Of a stretch of DNA of 64,000 nt, positions 8,685 through 16,496 are shown one piece after another; within the stretch, counting starts at the first letter, position 1, and each line of letters opens with the position of its first letter. The DNA is from an uncultured Eggerthellaceae bacterium. GTDB lineage: Bacteria > Actinomycetota > Coriobacteriia > Coriobacteriales > Eggerthellaceae. The stretch is from NCBI GenBank assembly GCA_947626195.1, contig CANQRF010000008.1, forward strand, positions 1 through 64,000. Direction: 5' to 3'. The notes under the pieces are model-generated. The model ran no database searches. It was not told the origin of the DNA and saw nothing but the letters and a program-made list of their open reading frames with translations. The position numbers and the translations under genes are program-made.

Positions 8685-10079
8685 TTAGTTGATTTTTCCT
8701 GCAATATCCTTGATTGCTTCACCTAAAGTTTCACTGAAGGTTGGATGGGGATAGATGGTGCGGGTGAGTTGTGAGACGGTGAGATGGTTGGCTATAGCAG
8801 CGGAGGACCCTCCTATCATCTCAGCGGCATGAGGTGCCATGATATGTGCCCCGAGGAGCTGCCCTGATTCAGCGTTGGCGATAAGCTTCACGATCCCGCG
8901 CTCGGATTGGGTTATCACCGATCTCGGATTTGAGAATATGGATCGCTTTGAGATGACAATTGGCAGCGAGAGGGTTTTTGCCTCTTCCTCGGTGATGCCC
9001 ACAGCGGCGATTTCGGGATCAGTATAGACGCATGAGGGAACCGCGTCGTTCTTCGGCATAGGATCCGTGTGAGCATTGCCGGCGATTGCTTCGGCGACGG
9101 CGATGCCTTGGGCTTGAGCGCGGTGGGCTAATTGCGACCCTGCCGTGAGGTCGCCTATGGCGTAGATTCCTGGCAAGCTCGTTTGGCTCGTTTCATTGAT
9201 GGCCAGCGTTCCGTTGTCGAGCATTTCGGGATGTACGCCCTCAAAGAGGCCTTCCGTGTTGGGCTTCCGTCCAACGGCGCAGAGTATCGTGTCGGCTTCC
9301 TCGATGTGCTCTTCCCCTCGGATCGAATAACGGCAAAGCAGCGACCCGCGACGTTGCTCGATGGACTCCACCAACGCGCTGGGATGTATCTTTATCCCGC
9401 GGTTTTTGAACACTGTTTGCAAGCTGCGTGCGATATCGCGGTCCATGCCAGGAAGCAGGCGGGGCCGAGCTTCGAGGATTGTCACAGATCCTCCCAAGGC
9501 GGCGTAGAGCTCGGCGATCTCAACGCCGATAACTCCTCCGCCGATCATGAGGAGCCTTTGCGGGCGAAGCCTCTTCGCTAGAAACTGGTCGCTTGTGAGC
9601 ACTCCAGGCAGATCGATCCCTGGTATGGGGGGAATGCTTGGAATAGAGCCCGTTGCAAGTATTATGTTTTTGGCGGATAGCTCGCAGCCCTCATCACCGC
9701 GTTCAATGCGGACCGTTCGGTCTTCAAGAAGTTTTGCTTCTCCTTCAACGAGGGCCACGCCAGCAGCCTCAAGGGATTGCGCTAAACCTTGGGTGAGCTG
9801 GGAGATGGTTCTCTCGCAATATGCTTTCATGCTGTCGAAATCGATGCGGGCGGGGCTGACATCGATGCCAAACCTCCCGCAATCCGACAAATCTCGAAAA
9901 AGGTGGGCGACGTGCGCCATGGCCTTGGTGGGAATGCAGCCCCGATTCAAACAGGTGCCGCCTATGCGGTCCCTTTCGACGATCGCCGTCTTGAGGCCGA
10001 GCTGCGATGCCCGAATGGCGGCTGCGGATCCTCCGGGTCCAGCGCCGATGACGACGAGATCATAGGATGGTTTGCTCAT
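8685..10079 (-). CDS. lpd: Dihydrolipoamide dehydrogenase
   Basis: A 464-residue FAD/NAD disulfide oxidoreductase that reoxidises dihydrolipoyl groups. It shows an N-terminal FAD Rossmann motif (VIGAGPGGSAAA), the redox pair C43/C48 in GGTCLNRGC, an NAD Rossmann motif (MIGGGVIGVEIAEL), the FAD-contacting AIGDLTAGS, and a C-terminal HPTFSETLGEA with the catalytic His-Glu. It overlaps the lipoate ligase gene by 20 bases, so it is the last gene of the minus-strand operon. It cannot serve a glycine-cleavage system here because no P- or T-protein gene is nearby; its partner is probably the H protein two genes upstream. Confidence 0.93.
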   Translation of the reverse strand: MSKPSYDLVVIGAGPGGSAAAIRASQLGLKTAIVERDRIGGTCLNRGCIPTKAMAHVAHLFRDLSDCGRFGIDVSPARIDFDSMKAYCERTISQLTQGLAQSLEAAGVALVEGEAKLLEDRTVRIERGDEGCELSAKNIILATGSIPSIPPIPGIDLPGVLTSDQFLAKRLRPQRLLMIGGGVIGVEIAELYAALGGSVTILEARPRLLPGMDRDIARSLQTVFKNRGIKIHPSALVESIEQRRGSLLCRYSIRGEEHIEEADTILCAVGRKPNTEGLFEGVHPEMLDNGTLAINETSQTSLPGIYAIGDLTAGSQLAHRAQAQGIAVAEAIAGNAHTDPMPKNDAVPSCVYTDPEIAAVGITEEEAKTLSLPIVISKRSIFSNPRSVITQSERGIVKLIANAESGQLLGAHIMAPHAAEMIGGSSAAIANHLTVSQLTRTIYPHPTFSETLGEAIKDIAGKIN

Positions 10080-10899
10080 AGAGGCATCCTTTCGGAGAAG
10101 GTGACGAGGAATGGCTGTTGTGATCCAAGCGGCAATCGCCGCGGTTCTCGGGTTTGCTCCATCGGCCGAGTATCCAGTCGCGTGACGAGAGCATTGCGCG
10201 CCGCTTTTCGAGTCCGGCAGATCGGATGAGCGGCTCTGTCGATAACTGGGCGAAAGAGCCGAAAGTGCTCGCCAGAGCCTCCTTGACGTTCAATCTGATT
10301 GTTTCCACGGAAACTGATGGGACAATGTCTGAGAGGTTCATCGTGCGGGCTGCAACGGAGGGCACGCCGTGGGATGCGAGCTTTTGGGCGGAGGGCGTGA
10401 GAAGGCGATGCATCGCTTCCATATCCACATCGACCATAAGGCAGCAGTGATGGCAGACAACGTCTTTGTGGCTATACGATGCCCATCCGCAGAACTTCCT
10501 CCCGTCTATTTCCAAGTCGTTCCTCGCGTGCTGCACGTTTTTGATTCCTGCCAGAGAAACGGCATCCATCACGATGCCGGTTTGCACATGGCCCTCAAAA
10601 GTCGCTCCTTTCGAGATGAAGGAGACGTTGAGGTTTCCGGCGTCATGGTAGACCGCTCCTCCCCCCGATCTTCTGCGGGCAAGGTGCACGCCGCCTTCTT
10701 CAAGGCGGTCCATCGCGCATTCGATCCACGGATTCTGGTTCTTCCCGATGACCACGGTCGGCTCATTTTGCCACAGAAAGACGATGAGCTGGCTGCTCAG
10801 GCAACCTCCGACAAGCATCCCCTCGAGGGCGATGTTGGCGAAGGGGTCGAACGAGGGGCTTTCGCAGACAACGATTTCGTTAACCGAGGGATTCGACAT
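10060..10899 (-). CDS. lplA: Lipoate-protein ligase A
   Basis: A 279-residue enzyme that activates free lipoate with ATP and attaches it to a lysine of a carrier protein. The family signature RRRSGGGAVYHDAGNLNVSF is intact, as is NDLEIDGRKFCGWA with the lysine that contacts lipoyl-AMP. The length suits a single catalytic domain, with a short C-terminal part not clearly recognised. It overlaps the genes on both sides (20 bases each), so it is co-translated with the H protein, its probable substrate. A dedicated ligase implies the cell salvages lipoate for this module. Confidence 0.9.
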   Translation of the reverse strand: MSNPSVNEIVVCESPSFDPFANIALEGMLVGGCLSSQLIVFLWQNEPTVVIGKNQNPWIECAMDRLEEGGVHLARRRSGGGAVYHDAGNLNVSFISKGATFEGHVQTGIVMDAVSLAGIKNVQHARNDLEIDGRKFCGWASYSHKDVVCHHCCLMVDVDMEAMHRLLTPSAQKLASHGVPSVAARTMNLSDIVPSVSVETIRLNVKEALASTFGSFAQLSTEPLIRSAGLEKRRAMLSSRDWILGRWSKPENRGDCRLDHNSHSSSPSPKGCLYEQTIL

Positions 10900-11263
10900 A
10901 GGAGCGGTATTCCTCAGCTGTGAGAAGCTCGCCGGTATCCGAGATGTCCGAGACCTTCACGAACCACGAACCGTAGGGATCCTCGTTGATGAGATGGGGC
11001 TCGTCGAGAAGCGTTTCGTTGACCTCGGCCACGACGGCGGTTGCGGGAGAATGGACGTCGGAGACGACCTTCATCGACTCCACCTCCGCGAAGGGCTCGC
11101 CAGCACCTATGCTCTCGCCGACTTCAGGAAGCGTGACGAACACGATGGCCTTCAGTTGGCGTTGCGCGTAATCGGTGATGCCGATCAGCGCGGTGTTGCC
11201 GCTTCGATCGATCCACTGATGCGTTTTGGTGTAGCGGATCCCCTCTATTATGTTCGTCTCCAT
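10880..11263 (-). CDS. gcvH: Glycine-cleavage H-like lipoyl carrier protein
   Basis: A 127-residue lipoyl-domain protein. K65 in AEVESMKVVSDVHSP is the lipoylation lysine; YTKTHQWI near the start and NEDPYGSWFVKV near the end are typical of GcvH. The ATG at 11263 has an AAGGAG site six bases upstream, so the longer reading from a TTG is not preferred. Because GcvP and GcvT are absent, this is better seen as a stand-alone lipoyl swinging arm serving the adjacent dehydratase-like proteins, by analogy with H-like carriers recruited to other pathways. The partner is inference. Confidence 0.88.
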   Translation of the reverse strand: METNIIEGIRYTKTHQWIDRSGNTALIGITDYAQRQLKAIVFVTLPEVGESIGAGEPFAEVESMKVVSDVHSPATAVVAEVNETLLDEPHLINEDPYGSWFVKVSDISDTGELLTAEEYRSYVESLG

Positions 11264-11287
11264 GCTTTTCTCCTTCAAGGACGACTG

Positions 11288-12040
11288 CTATGCGTTTTTC
11301 CCAGTCGAGCCGGTCAAAGCGCAACCAATGGCGGAAAGGTAAGGGGCGTTGGGGGCAACCTCGACGGGAATGCCGAGCACCTGCGTTGCGCAAGCGTCAA
11401 TGCCGGGGATGAGGCCGAGCCCTCCTGATAATGCGAGCCGGTCGCAGCGGACCTTGCCGAGAAGCGCCTTGGCCTGGGTGAGAATCTGGACGATGACCGC
11501 CTCGATGATCTCGCGCTCGGTTTTGCCATCGGCGATCAGGGACACGATCTCGCTTTGGGCGAACACCGCGCAGACCGATGAGAGGCGAAGCGGGGCGGGG
11601 GCCTGCGCGTCGAGCGAGACATCGGAGAAGCGGACGTTGAGCATATGCAGAACGTTCGAGAGGAACATGCCGCAGCCCGCAGCGCACTTCTCATTGAGGA
11701 AGAAACGCTTAATTTGGCCGTTCTCAAATTGGATGATCTTCGTGTCCTGCCCGCCGATGTCGAGCACGGTTCCCGTGTCTGGGCATAGGCTGGAGGCTCC
11801 CTTGGCGAGCGCGGTGAGCTCGGAGACCGTTTCGGCTCCTTCGATGTTGCTCCGTCCGTAGCCGCAGGAAGTGATGCGGGCATCGGGATAAGCGCTGCGA
11901 AGCTCTCTGATCTTGTCCCCGAAATAGTCGAGCTGGCGAACAGGGGACTGCTCCATCGAAAGCGCCATTTCTCTCGTGGCAGTGCTGAGGACGCAGTACT
12001 TGGTGTAGGTGGACCCCACGTCGATTCCGATGGATGTCAT
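11288..12040 (-). CDS. 2-hydroxyacyl-CoA dehydratase activator-type ATPase
   Basis: A 250-residue protein of the BcrAD/BadFG/HgdC ASKHA family. These are homodimers with one [4Fe-4S] cluster that use ATP to inject a low-potential electron into a partner. Visible are GIDVGSTYTKYCV (phosphate 1), LDIGGQDTKII, the cluster cysteines in NEKCAAGCGMF and SSVCAVFAQSEI, and LSGGLGLIPG (adenosine loop). The length matches stand-alone activators. It overlaps the start of the upstream dehydratase subunit gene by 4 bases, which places the two in one operon. The electron acceptor is presumably that subunit pair. Confidence 0.92.
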   Translation of the reverse strand: MTSIGIDVGSTYTKYCVLSTATREMALSMEQSPVRQLDYFGDKIRELRSAYPDARITSCGYGRSNIEGAETVSELTALAKGASSLCPDTGTVLDIGGQDTKIIQFENGQIKRFFLNEKCAAGCGMFLSNVLHMLNVRFSDVSLDAQAPAPLRLSSVCAVFAQSEIVSLIADGKTEREIIEAVIVQILTQAKALLGKVRCDRLALSGGLGLIPGIDACATQVLGIPVEVAPNAPYLSAIGCALTGSTGKNA

Positions 12041-13200
12041 AGGGAATCCCGCAAGGTCTCGAGTCTCAGCCGTGCGCCGTCAAGGTTGAGAAACGCCCGG
12101 TCGATCATGTCGATCTCGAGCTCTGACTGGGGGATTTCGATGTCGCGGGCGGACACGAAATCGCATTTGCAGCTCTTGTTGTGAAGGGAGATCGCCGCCT
12201 TGGCACCCGACCTTTCAATGGCCTCGGTGAGGCGCTTCTGCTTGGTCTCGGGGCTGAGGTTTAAGAAGGTGAAGTTGTAGGCGCTGAAGAGCTGCTCTTG
12301 CCAGGTGCTGCCGGCGTAGTCGAGGCTCCACCAGTCGATGTAGTTCGACCCGCAGATGCGGTATCCGTCGAGAAGCTCAGAGAGGTAGCGGTCGGGATGG
12401 TACCAAAGGGGATAGCCGAGCCAGAAAAGCGGCGCCTTCGACGGATCGGCAGGGGGCAGGTCCCGAAACTCGTCTTCCATGGCCTCGTACAGCTCGGCAG
12501 TTTCGGGGCGTGCTCGGGAGGTTATAAGAAACGATATTCCATCGAAAAGCAGCGTGGGCGGCAGGTCTTTTTCTGCAAGCAGGCTGGATGCGGCTTTCCA
12601 GGCAGCGACGCTGCGCTTGCTGTTATCAATCAGTTCGGAGAGGCGATTGTGGTCCATGTGGTTGCCGCTGAGGGCCTCCATCGAGGATATGAGGTCCTCA
12701 TGCTGGGCGGTCACGTAGTCCAGCGTGTCGGCGCGGTCCTTGGTCTCGCCCGGGTAATCCAAGACGATGAGCGGCGCATCATAACGCAGGGCAAGGAGGT
12801 TCCACCAAGCCGGCAACGTGTTGCACTGATTGTTGGTTGCGATGAGAACATCCGGCTTCGGCGGGATGCCTCGCGGGCCCTTTTCAAGGCTGAGGTTTCC
12901 CTCAATGCAGCAGGCATAGGAGCAGCAGTCGAGGGAAAGCCCTGCTCGGTCGCTTTCGGAGAGGAGATCCTGCTCTTTTCCGCTTGCTGCGATGACCGCC
13001 GCATAGCTTTCCGGATAGATGTATTCGATGTCGAGGGCCTCAAGGATCTCGACAGGAGTGAACGCTGTCACCCAGGCGACCTTGCGCTCAGGGGCCCTTC
13101 CGCGGGCATACTTCGAGAAATCGCGGTAGTAGTCCCGCATGAGCAACGCCTGAAGCTCAAGCGAGGAGCGCTGCGGTTTGTCGTTTGTAATGTTGTCCAT
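12037..13200 (-). CDS. 2-hydroxyacyl-CoA dehydratase-like subunit (HgdB/BcrC family)
   Basis: A 387-residue member of the HGD-D family, which binds an unusual [4Fe-4S] cluster and, with a second subunit and the activator, performs one-electron-initiated dehydrations or reductions. Cysteines in DCCSYACC, NNQCNTL, RICGSNY and NKSCKC are candidate ligands. It lies 2 bases from the second subunit and overlaps the activator. Nothing in the operon looks like a CoA-transferase or acyl-CoA dehydrogenase, so a classic amino-acid fermentation role is not supported. The substrate is unknown. Confidence 0.85.
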   Translation of the reverse strand: MDNITNDKPQRSSLELQALLMRDYYRDFSKYARGRAPERKVAWVTAFTPVEILEALDIEYIYPESYAAVIAASGKEQDLLSESDRAGLSLDCCSYACCIEGNLSLEKGPRGIPPKPDVLIATNNQCNTLPAWWNLLALRYDAPLIVLDYPGETKDRADTLDYVTAQHEDLISSMEALSGNHMDHNRLSELIDNSKRSVAAWKAASSLLAEKDLPPTLLFDGISFLITSRARPETAELYEAMEDEFRDLPPADPSKAPLFWLGYPLWYHPDRYLSELLDGYRICGSNYIDWWSLDYAGSTWQEQLFSAYNFTFLNLSPETKQKRLTEAIERSGAKAAISLHNKSCKCDFVSARDIEIPQSELEIDMIDRAFLNLDGARLRLETLRDSL

Positions 13201-13202
13201 GG

Positions 13203-14181
13203 CTATCCTTGGAGGGTCTCGGCGAAGGCCTCGAGCGCGGCCTGCGAGAGCCGAGAATCGGTCGAGTCGGCGAGCCGGATGCGAAGGATCGGAATGTCGA
13301 GGCTGTTGAGCGCGTCGCGATAGACCTTGTAGAGGAAGTCGTAGGGCTCGCAGTATGTCTGGGTCACGAATATGGCTCCGGCGATGCTTTTGGCCTGGAT
13401 CTCCGCGAGGTCTTGGCGAAGGATCGTCTTGAAATCGTCTTGGGTCGGCGACGGCGCGGTCCCTATCATGCTCGCCGCGATGTTTTCGTAGATGTCGCCA
13501 TCGAGCGAGACGGGCGGGGCAGAGAACAGCCTTTTGGATTCGGGGAGCCGATCGCCCAGTATGCGCAGTCCGGCTCTCTCGATTGATTCTGCGATGTGGA
13601 CGTTTGGCAGGGTGGAACCGATGAGGAAGACGGCCGGCCCTGCTGCCTCCTTGCGAGGCAGCAGGGCCGGCACCTGCTGCTCTGCGAGCGGCCTCTGGAG
13701 CATTTCGTGGAGGAAGCCGAGATAGGCGGCATAGGAGATGCCGGAGAGGTCGTTGTAGAGTTGCGCGATGGAGGCATTGCGATCGTTGATGACCGCAGAG
13801 CGCTCGCGTATGTCGTCGAGGCGAACCCCGAAATGATTCTCAACAGCGCTTTTGTAGTCCTTTAGCTCGGCGGCAAGGTATTTGGCCGCCGAAGCGTTGG
13901 GGGGGGGGTACATGTATTTGATAGAAAAACTTGCCGCATTCCCTGAGGTATGAATTCATTGCGCGAGTGCTGTCGCAGCTCCGTGGAGCCACGCCGCCAT
14001 CCACGGTTTCGTCCTCGAGAACCTGCGAGATGAAGTCAGCTGCATACCCGCAATAGTGGGCAATGCTGCAGCTGCCCTCATACGAGAAGAAGCGCCGAGT
14101 ATCGCAAATCTGCTCCGGTACGAATGTCGATAAAGCTAAAAGGTTCATAGTTGGAAGTATAGTTGAACTTATAGTCCCCAA
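13203..14181 (-). pseudogene. Second dehydratase-like subunit, split by a C10 tract (reversibly off?)
   Basis: Read as one protein this is about 325 residues of the same HGD-D family. The N-terminal part (13908-14181) holds RRFFSYEGSCSIAHYCGYAA and VAPRSCDSTRAMNSYL, typical cluster-binding segments. The rest (from ~13898 down to 13203) continues NASAAKYLAAELKDY and contains VTQTYCEPYDFLYKVY. The two frames meet at ten Cs on the coding strand. Nine Cs would give an uninterrupted ...IHVPPPNASAAK...; ten put it out of frame. The downstream part alone can be read from an ATG at 13913 but would lack the first cysteines. The extreme N-terminus (about 25 residues) overlaps the AbiE relic and may not be native. 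Confidence 0.8.
13899..13908 (-). repeat. C10 (G10 on the plus strand) homopolymer splitting a dehydratase subunit
   Basis: Ten Gs on the plus strand, the longest G/C run in the window. One base fewer would fuse the two halves of the HGD-D subunit. Confidence 0.92.
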
Positions 14182-14189
14182 AGGGGACT
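14173..14189. promoter_or_regulatory. Palindrome AGTCCCC-AAA-GGGGACT
   Basis: A perfect 7-base inverted repeat with a 3-base spacer, followed on the plus strand by AT-rich sequence. It lies just before the AbiEi-like antitoxin relic and overlaps the 5' end of the minus-strand dehydratase subunit. AbiEi antitoxins bind inverted repeats to autoregulate, so this is a candidate operator left from that system. It could now influence the divergent dehydratase operon; that is inference. Confidence 0.5.
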
Positions 14190-14245
14190 TTATAAATAAT
14201 GCTTATATAGCAATTGCTTCGTTTCGATCTTCTTTCCGGAAAACG

Positions 14246-14590
14246 CGTGGTAAACACAATAATAAGCTCGGGGTGGATTCTCAAGTGCCGTCGGTTGTGC
14301 GCTACGTAAGCGACGGGCCATATCGAACCTACCAATACGGACCCTACACTATCGAGTTCCGGCATACTGCCAATAGAGACCTGTCGAGGCTGAATCCCGT
14401 TGCGGCTACCGTAGTGCAGGCGCTGAAGGCACTCGGGAAGGACGGCGTGACGGAGGAAAAGCTCGACATCATCTCCTCGCGGCTCGACAATTCCCAGATA
14501 GACAAGCTAGCGTCAGAGACGCATAACGCTACGTCGTGGCTGATGGAAGCTGTCAGAAAGATGCAGAGGAAAAGAGCTCAGAATGCGTGA
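14246..14590 (+). pseudogene. AbiEi-type antitoxin relic (C-terminal part)
   Basis: The reading frame from about 14246 matches the C-terminal half of the AbiEi/DUF6088 antitoxin family: VPSVVRYVSDGPYRT, YTIEFRHTANRDLS and VVQALKALGKDGVTEE. The N-terminal winged-helix part (about 80 residues) is missing; sequence before it runs into the palindrome and unrelated codons, and no good start is seen. It overlaps the toxin remnant by 8 bases, the normal arrangement of AbiE pairs. It is a deletion remnant of a type IV toxin-antitoxin system. Confidence 0.7.
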
Positions 14591-14816
14591 GTTCGCGACA
14601 TTGCCCCAGCAAGATCGTGCGGATGCGCTTGTTATCGCTGCGCGAGTGAAGGGGATGCATTCTTCCATCGTTGAGAAGGATTTCTGGGTATGCTGGACGC
14701 TTGACTATCTCTTGCTCTCCGGCACCGCAAGTAAAAAGAGAACGATTGTTATGCAGTGCGCGATTTGCAATGCCAGCCTGTTTTGGTCGTTGATCATATT
14801 ATCCAAATGGAGTTGA
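14583..14816 (+). pseudogene. AbiEii-type nucleotidyltransferase toxin, truncated
   Basis: The 77-residue frame begins like AbiEii toxins (REFATLPQQDRADALVIAA, then IVEKDFWVCWTLDYL) but ends after about 55 family-like residues. The nucleotidyltransferase core with its GGT..S and D.D motifs is absent; the last ~20 residues look like junk. A full member would be about 290 residues. Together with the damaged antitoxin just upstream it marks a decayed AbiE locus between two biosynthetic clusters. An intact AbiE pair of a different subfamily lies at 39291-40743. Confidence 0.75.
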
Positions 14817-14934
14817 CCGAATAGAGTAAAATATGGTTCCTGATAATCGGGAGGTGAAAGGATCATTTAGATACTGATGTCTAAAACAAACAGTCAGCGC
14901 ATAGTAATTTCAAAAGACTGAAAGGAGTTTTAGT

Positions 14935-15120
14935 ATGTCAAGAGGCAGCGTCCATGTTATTCCGAATAGCAGTAAAAGAGAATGGAGTGTAAAAAGGAGC
15001 GGAACCCAACGTGCTAGCGTTCGTACAACAACAAAAGCAGAGGCCGTGAAAATTGGACGTGTCATTAGCGAGCGCTCTCGTAGTGAACTTATAATACACA
15101 AGGAAAATGATATAGTTTGA
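14935..15120 (+). CDS. DUF2188 small protein
   Basis: A 61-residue basic protein matching the DUF2188 pattern: VHVIPN near the start, EWSVKRSGTQRAS, TKAEAVKIGR, and ELIIHKENDIV at the end. An AAAGGAG site lies 9 bases before the ATG. The family has no established function; its repeated beta-strand pattern suggests a small compact fold. It overlaps or abuts the reading frame that leads into the HAD gene and may be co-transcribed with it. The 118 bases upstream hold no gene. Confidence 0.72.
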   Translation: MSRGSVHVIPNSSKREWSVKRSGTQRASVRTTTKAEAVKIGRVISERSRSELIIHKENDIV

Positions 15121-15182
15121 CGCTTGAGAATAATGGCCATGACTCCTATTTCGTGAAGAATCAAAATGAGGATGGCGCGAAT

Positions 15183-16034
15183 ATGAAAAAAGAAAAATCA
15201 ATCATTGCCATTATGTACGATTTTGATAAAACTTTATGCACAAAAGATATGCAAGAGTATACCTTTATCCCGAATGTCGGGTTAACTCCGAAAGAATTTT
15301 GGGACGAATCTAACACTTTGGCCAAGAACAATAAGATGGATATTGTTTTAGCCTATATGTATTTAATGTTAGAAAAAGCCCATGCTGCTCAAAAAAGTAT
15401 TCGTCGAGATGAATTCGTAAGACTGGGTGCAGATCTTAAATTCTTCAGAGGCGTTAAAAACTGGTTTGACCGGATAAATTCAATAGGCGAAGATTTAGAC
15501 GTGAAAATCGAGCACTACATTATTTCGTCAGGCTTGCATGAAATTATTGAGGGCTGCAGCATCTATGATCAATTTAAAGGGGTTTTCGCCTGTGAATATT
15601 TATATGATGAAAATAAAGTTGCCTGTTGGCCGAAGAATGCAATTAACTATACTACGAAAACACAGTTTCTTTTTCGGATAAACAAAGGAATATTGGACAT
15701 TTCAAACAATGATGATCTGAATGAGTATACTCCGGAAGATGATAGGAGAATACCATTTAGAAATATGATATACATTGGCGACGGGCTGACAGATGTTCCT
15801 TGTATGAAATTAGTGAAAGTTAATGGTGGCTATTCTATTGCAGTGTATCAACGTGACAAAAAGGAAAAAGTAGAAGATCTATTAAAACACCATCGGGTTG
15901 ATTTTATATTGCCCGCCAATTACTCTGAAGGAAGTAAGCTTGATAGAACAGTACGGGATATTATTTGTAAAATAGCTATGGTGGATTCTCTGAAGAATAT
16001 CTCCAAATCTCAACTTGATTCCATCGCCAAATAA
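15183..16034 (+). CDS. HAD-family phosphatase
   Basis: A 283-residue haloacid-dehalogenase-type hydrolase. The nucleophile motif is YDFDKTL (first D nucleophile, second D acid/base), and the C-terminal motif YIGDGLTDVPCMKL binds magnesium. The cap inserted between them is about 150 residues, placing it near phosphoserine-phosphatase-like HADs. The ATG at 15183 is preferred because the sequence before it has no family resemblance. The DNA is AT-rich, unlike the GC-rich ACP/SDR/Lux genes that follow after 186 bases, so it may have been acquired separately. The substrate is unknown. Confidence 0.8.
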   Translation: MKKEKSIIAIMYDFDKTLCTKDMQEYTFIPNVGLTPKEFWDESNTLAKNNKMDIVLAYMYLMLEKAHAAQKSIRRDEFVRLGADLKFFRGVKNWFDRINSIGEDLDVKIEHYIISSGLHEIIEGCSIYDQFKGVFACEYLYDENKVACWPKNAINYTTKTQFLFRINKGILDISNNDDLNEYTPEDDRRIPFRNMIYIGDGLTDVPCMKLVKVNGGYSIAVYQRDKKEKVEDLLKHHRVDFILPANYSEGSKLDRTVRDIICKIAMVDSLKNISKSQLDSIAK

Positions 16035-16220
16035 AAGAATACTACCATAGTCTGACTTTATATGGAGATATTCTCGAAAGTGTGGAAAATATAATACGAG
16101 CGATCTAATTGAACGCAGGGAAAGCGACGGGGATCCGATGCTTTTTGGCGAAACGACGAACATAAGGTATTCTGAGCGAGGATAACTTTTTGCATGGCTA
16201 TGGTAGAGGAGGAGTATCGA

Positions 16221-16460
16221 ATGGACAATTTGCAGAAATATACCCAGGTCTTCATCGACACCCTTGATGCCGATGAGGCGACGGTGGCAACCCTTGAGTA
16301 TCAGACGGAGCCCGCATGGGACAGTGTTGGCCACATGCAGCTCATCGCCGCGCTTGAGGATGCGTTCGACATCATGATGGACACCGACGACATCATCGGG
16401 TTTGATTCCTTTGAGCATGGCAAGGAGATCCTTGCCAAGTACGATATTTCGTTTGACTAG
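16221..16460 (+). CDS. Acyl carrier protein of the Lux-like cluster
   Basis: A 79-residue carrier protein with the attachment serine at S35 in PAWDSVGHMQLI. GAGGAGGAG lies seven bases before the ATG at 16221. It heads a run of closely spaced, co-oriented genes (two SDRs, LuxE-like, LuxC-like, AMP ligase, GNAT) and is therefore the likely carrier on which the cluster's acyl chain is loaded, reduced and passed on. It is more acidic and shorter than the ACP at 7567, so the two probably serve separate pathways. Confidence 0.88.
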   Translation: MDNLQKYTQVFIDTLDADEATVATLEYQTEPAWDSVGHMQLIAALEDAFDIMMDTDDIIGFDSFEHGKEILAKYDISFD

Positions 16461-16496
16461 GGCCATTTTCGCACGGCCGTTGGCAGCGGGAACATA

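Noticed and set aside
8685-11263. Glycine-cleavage system
   Set aside because: H protein, Lpd and LplA are present, but no P-protein or T-protein gene is found in the window.
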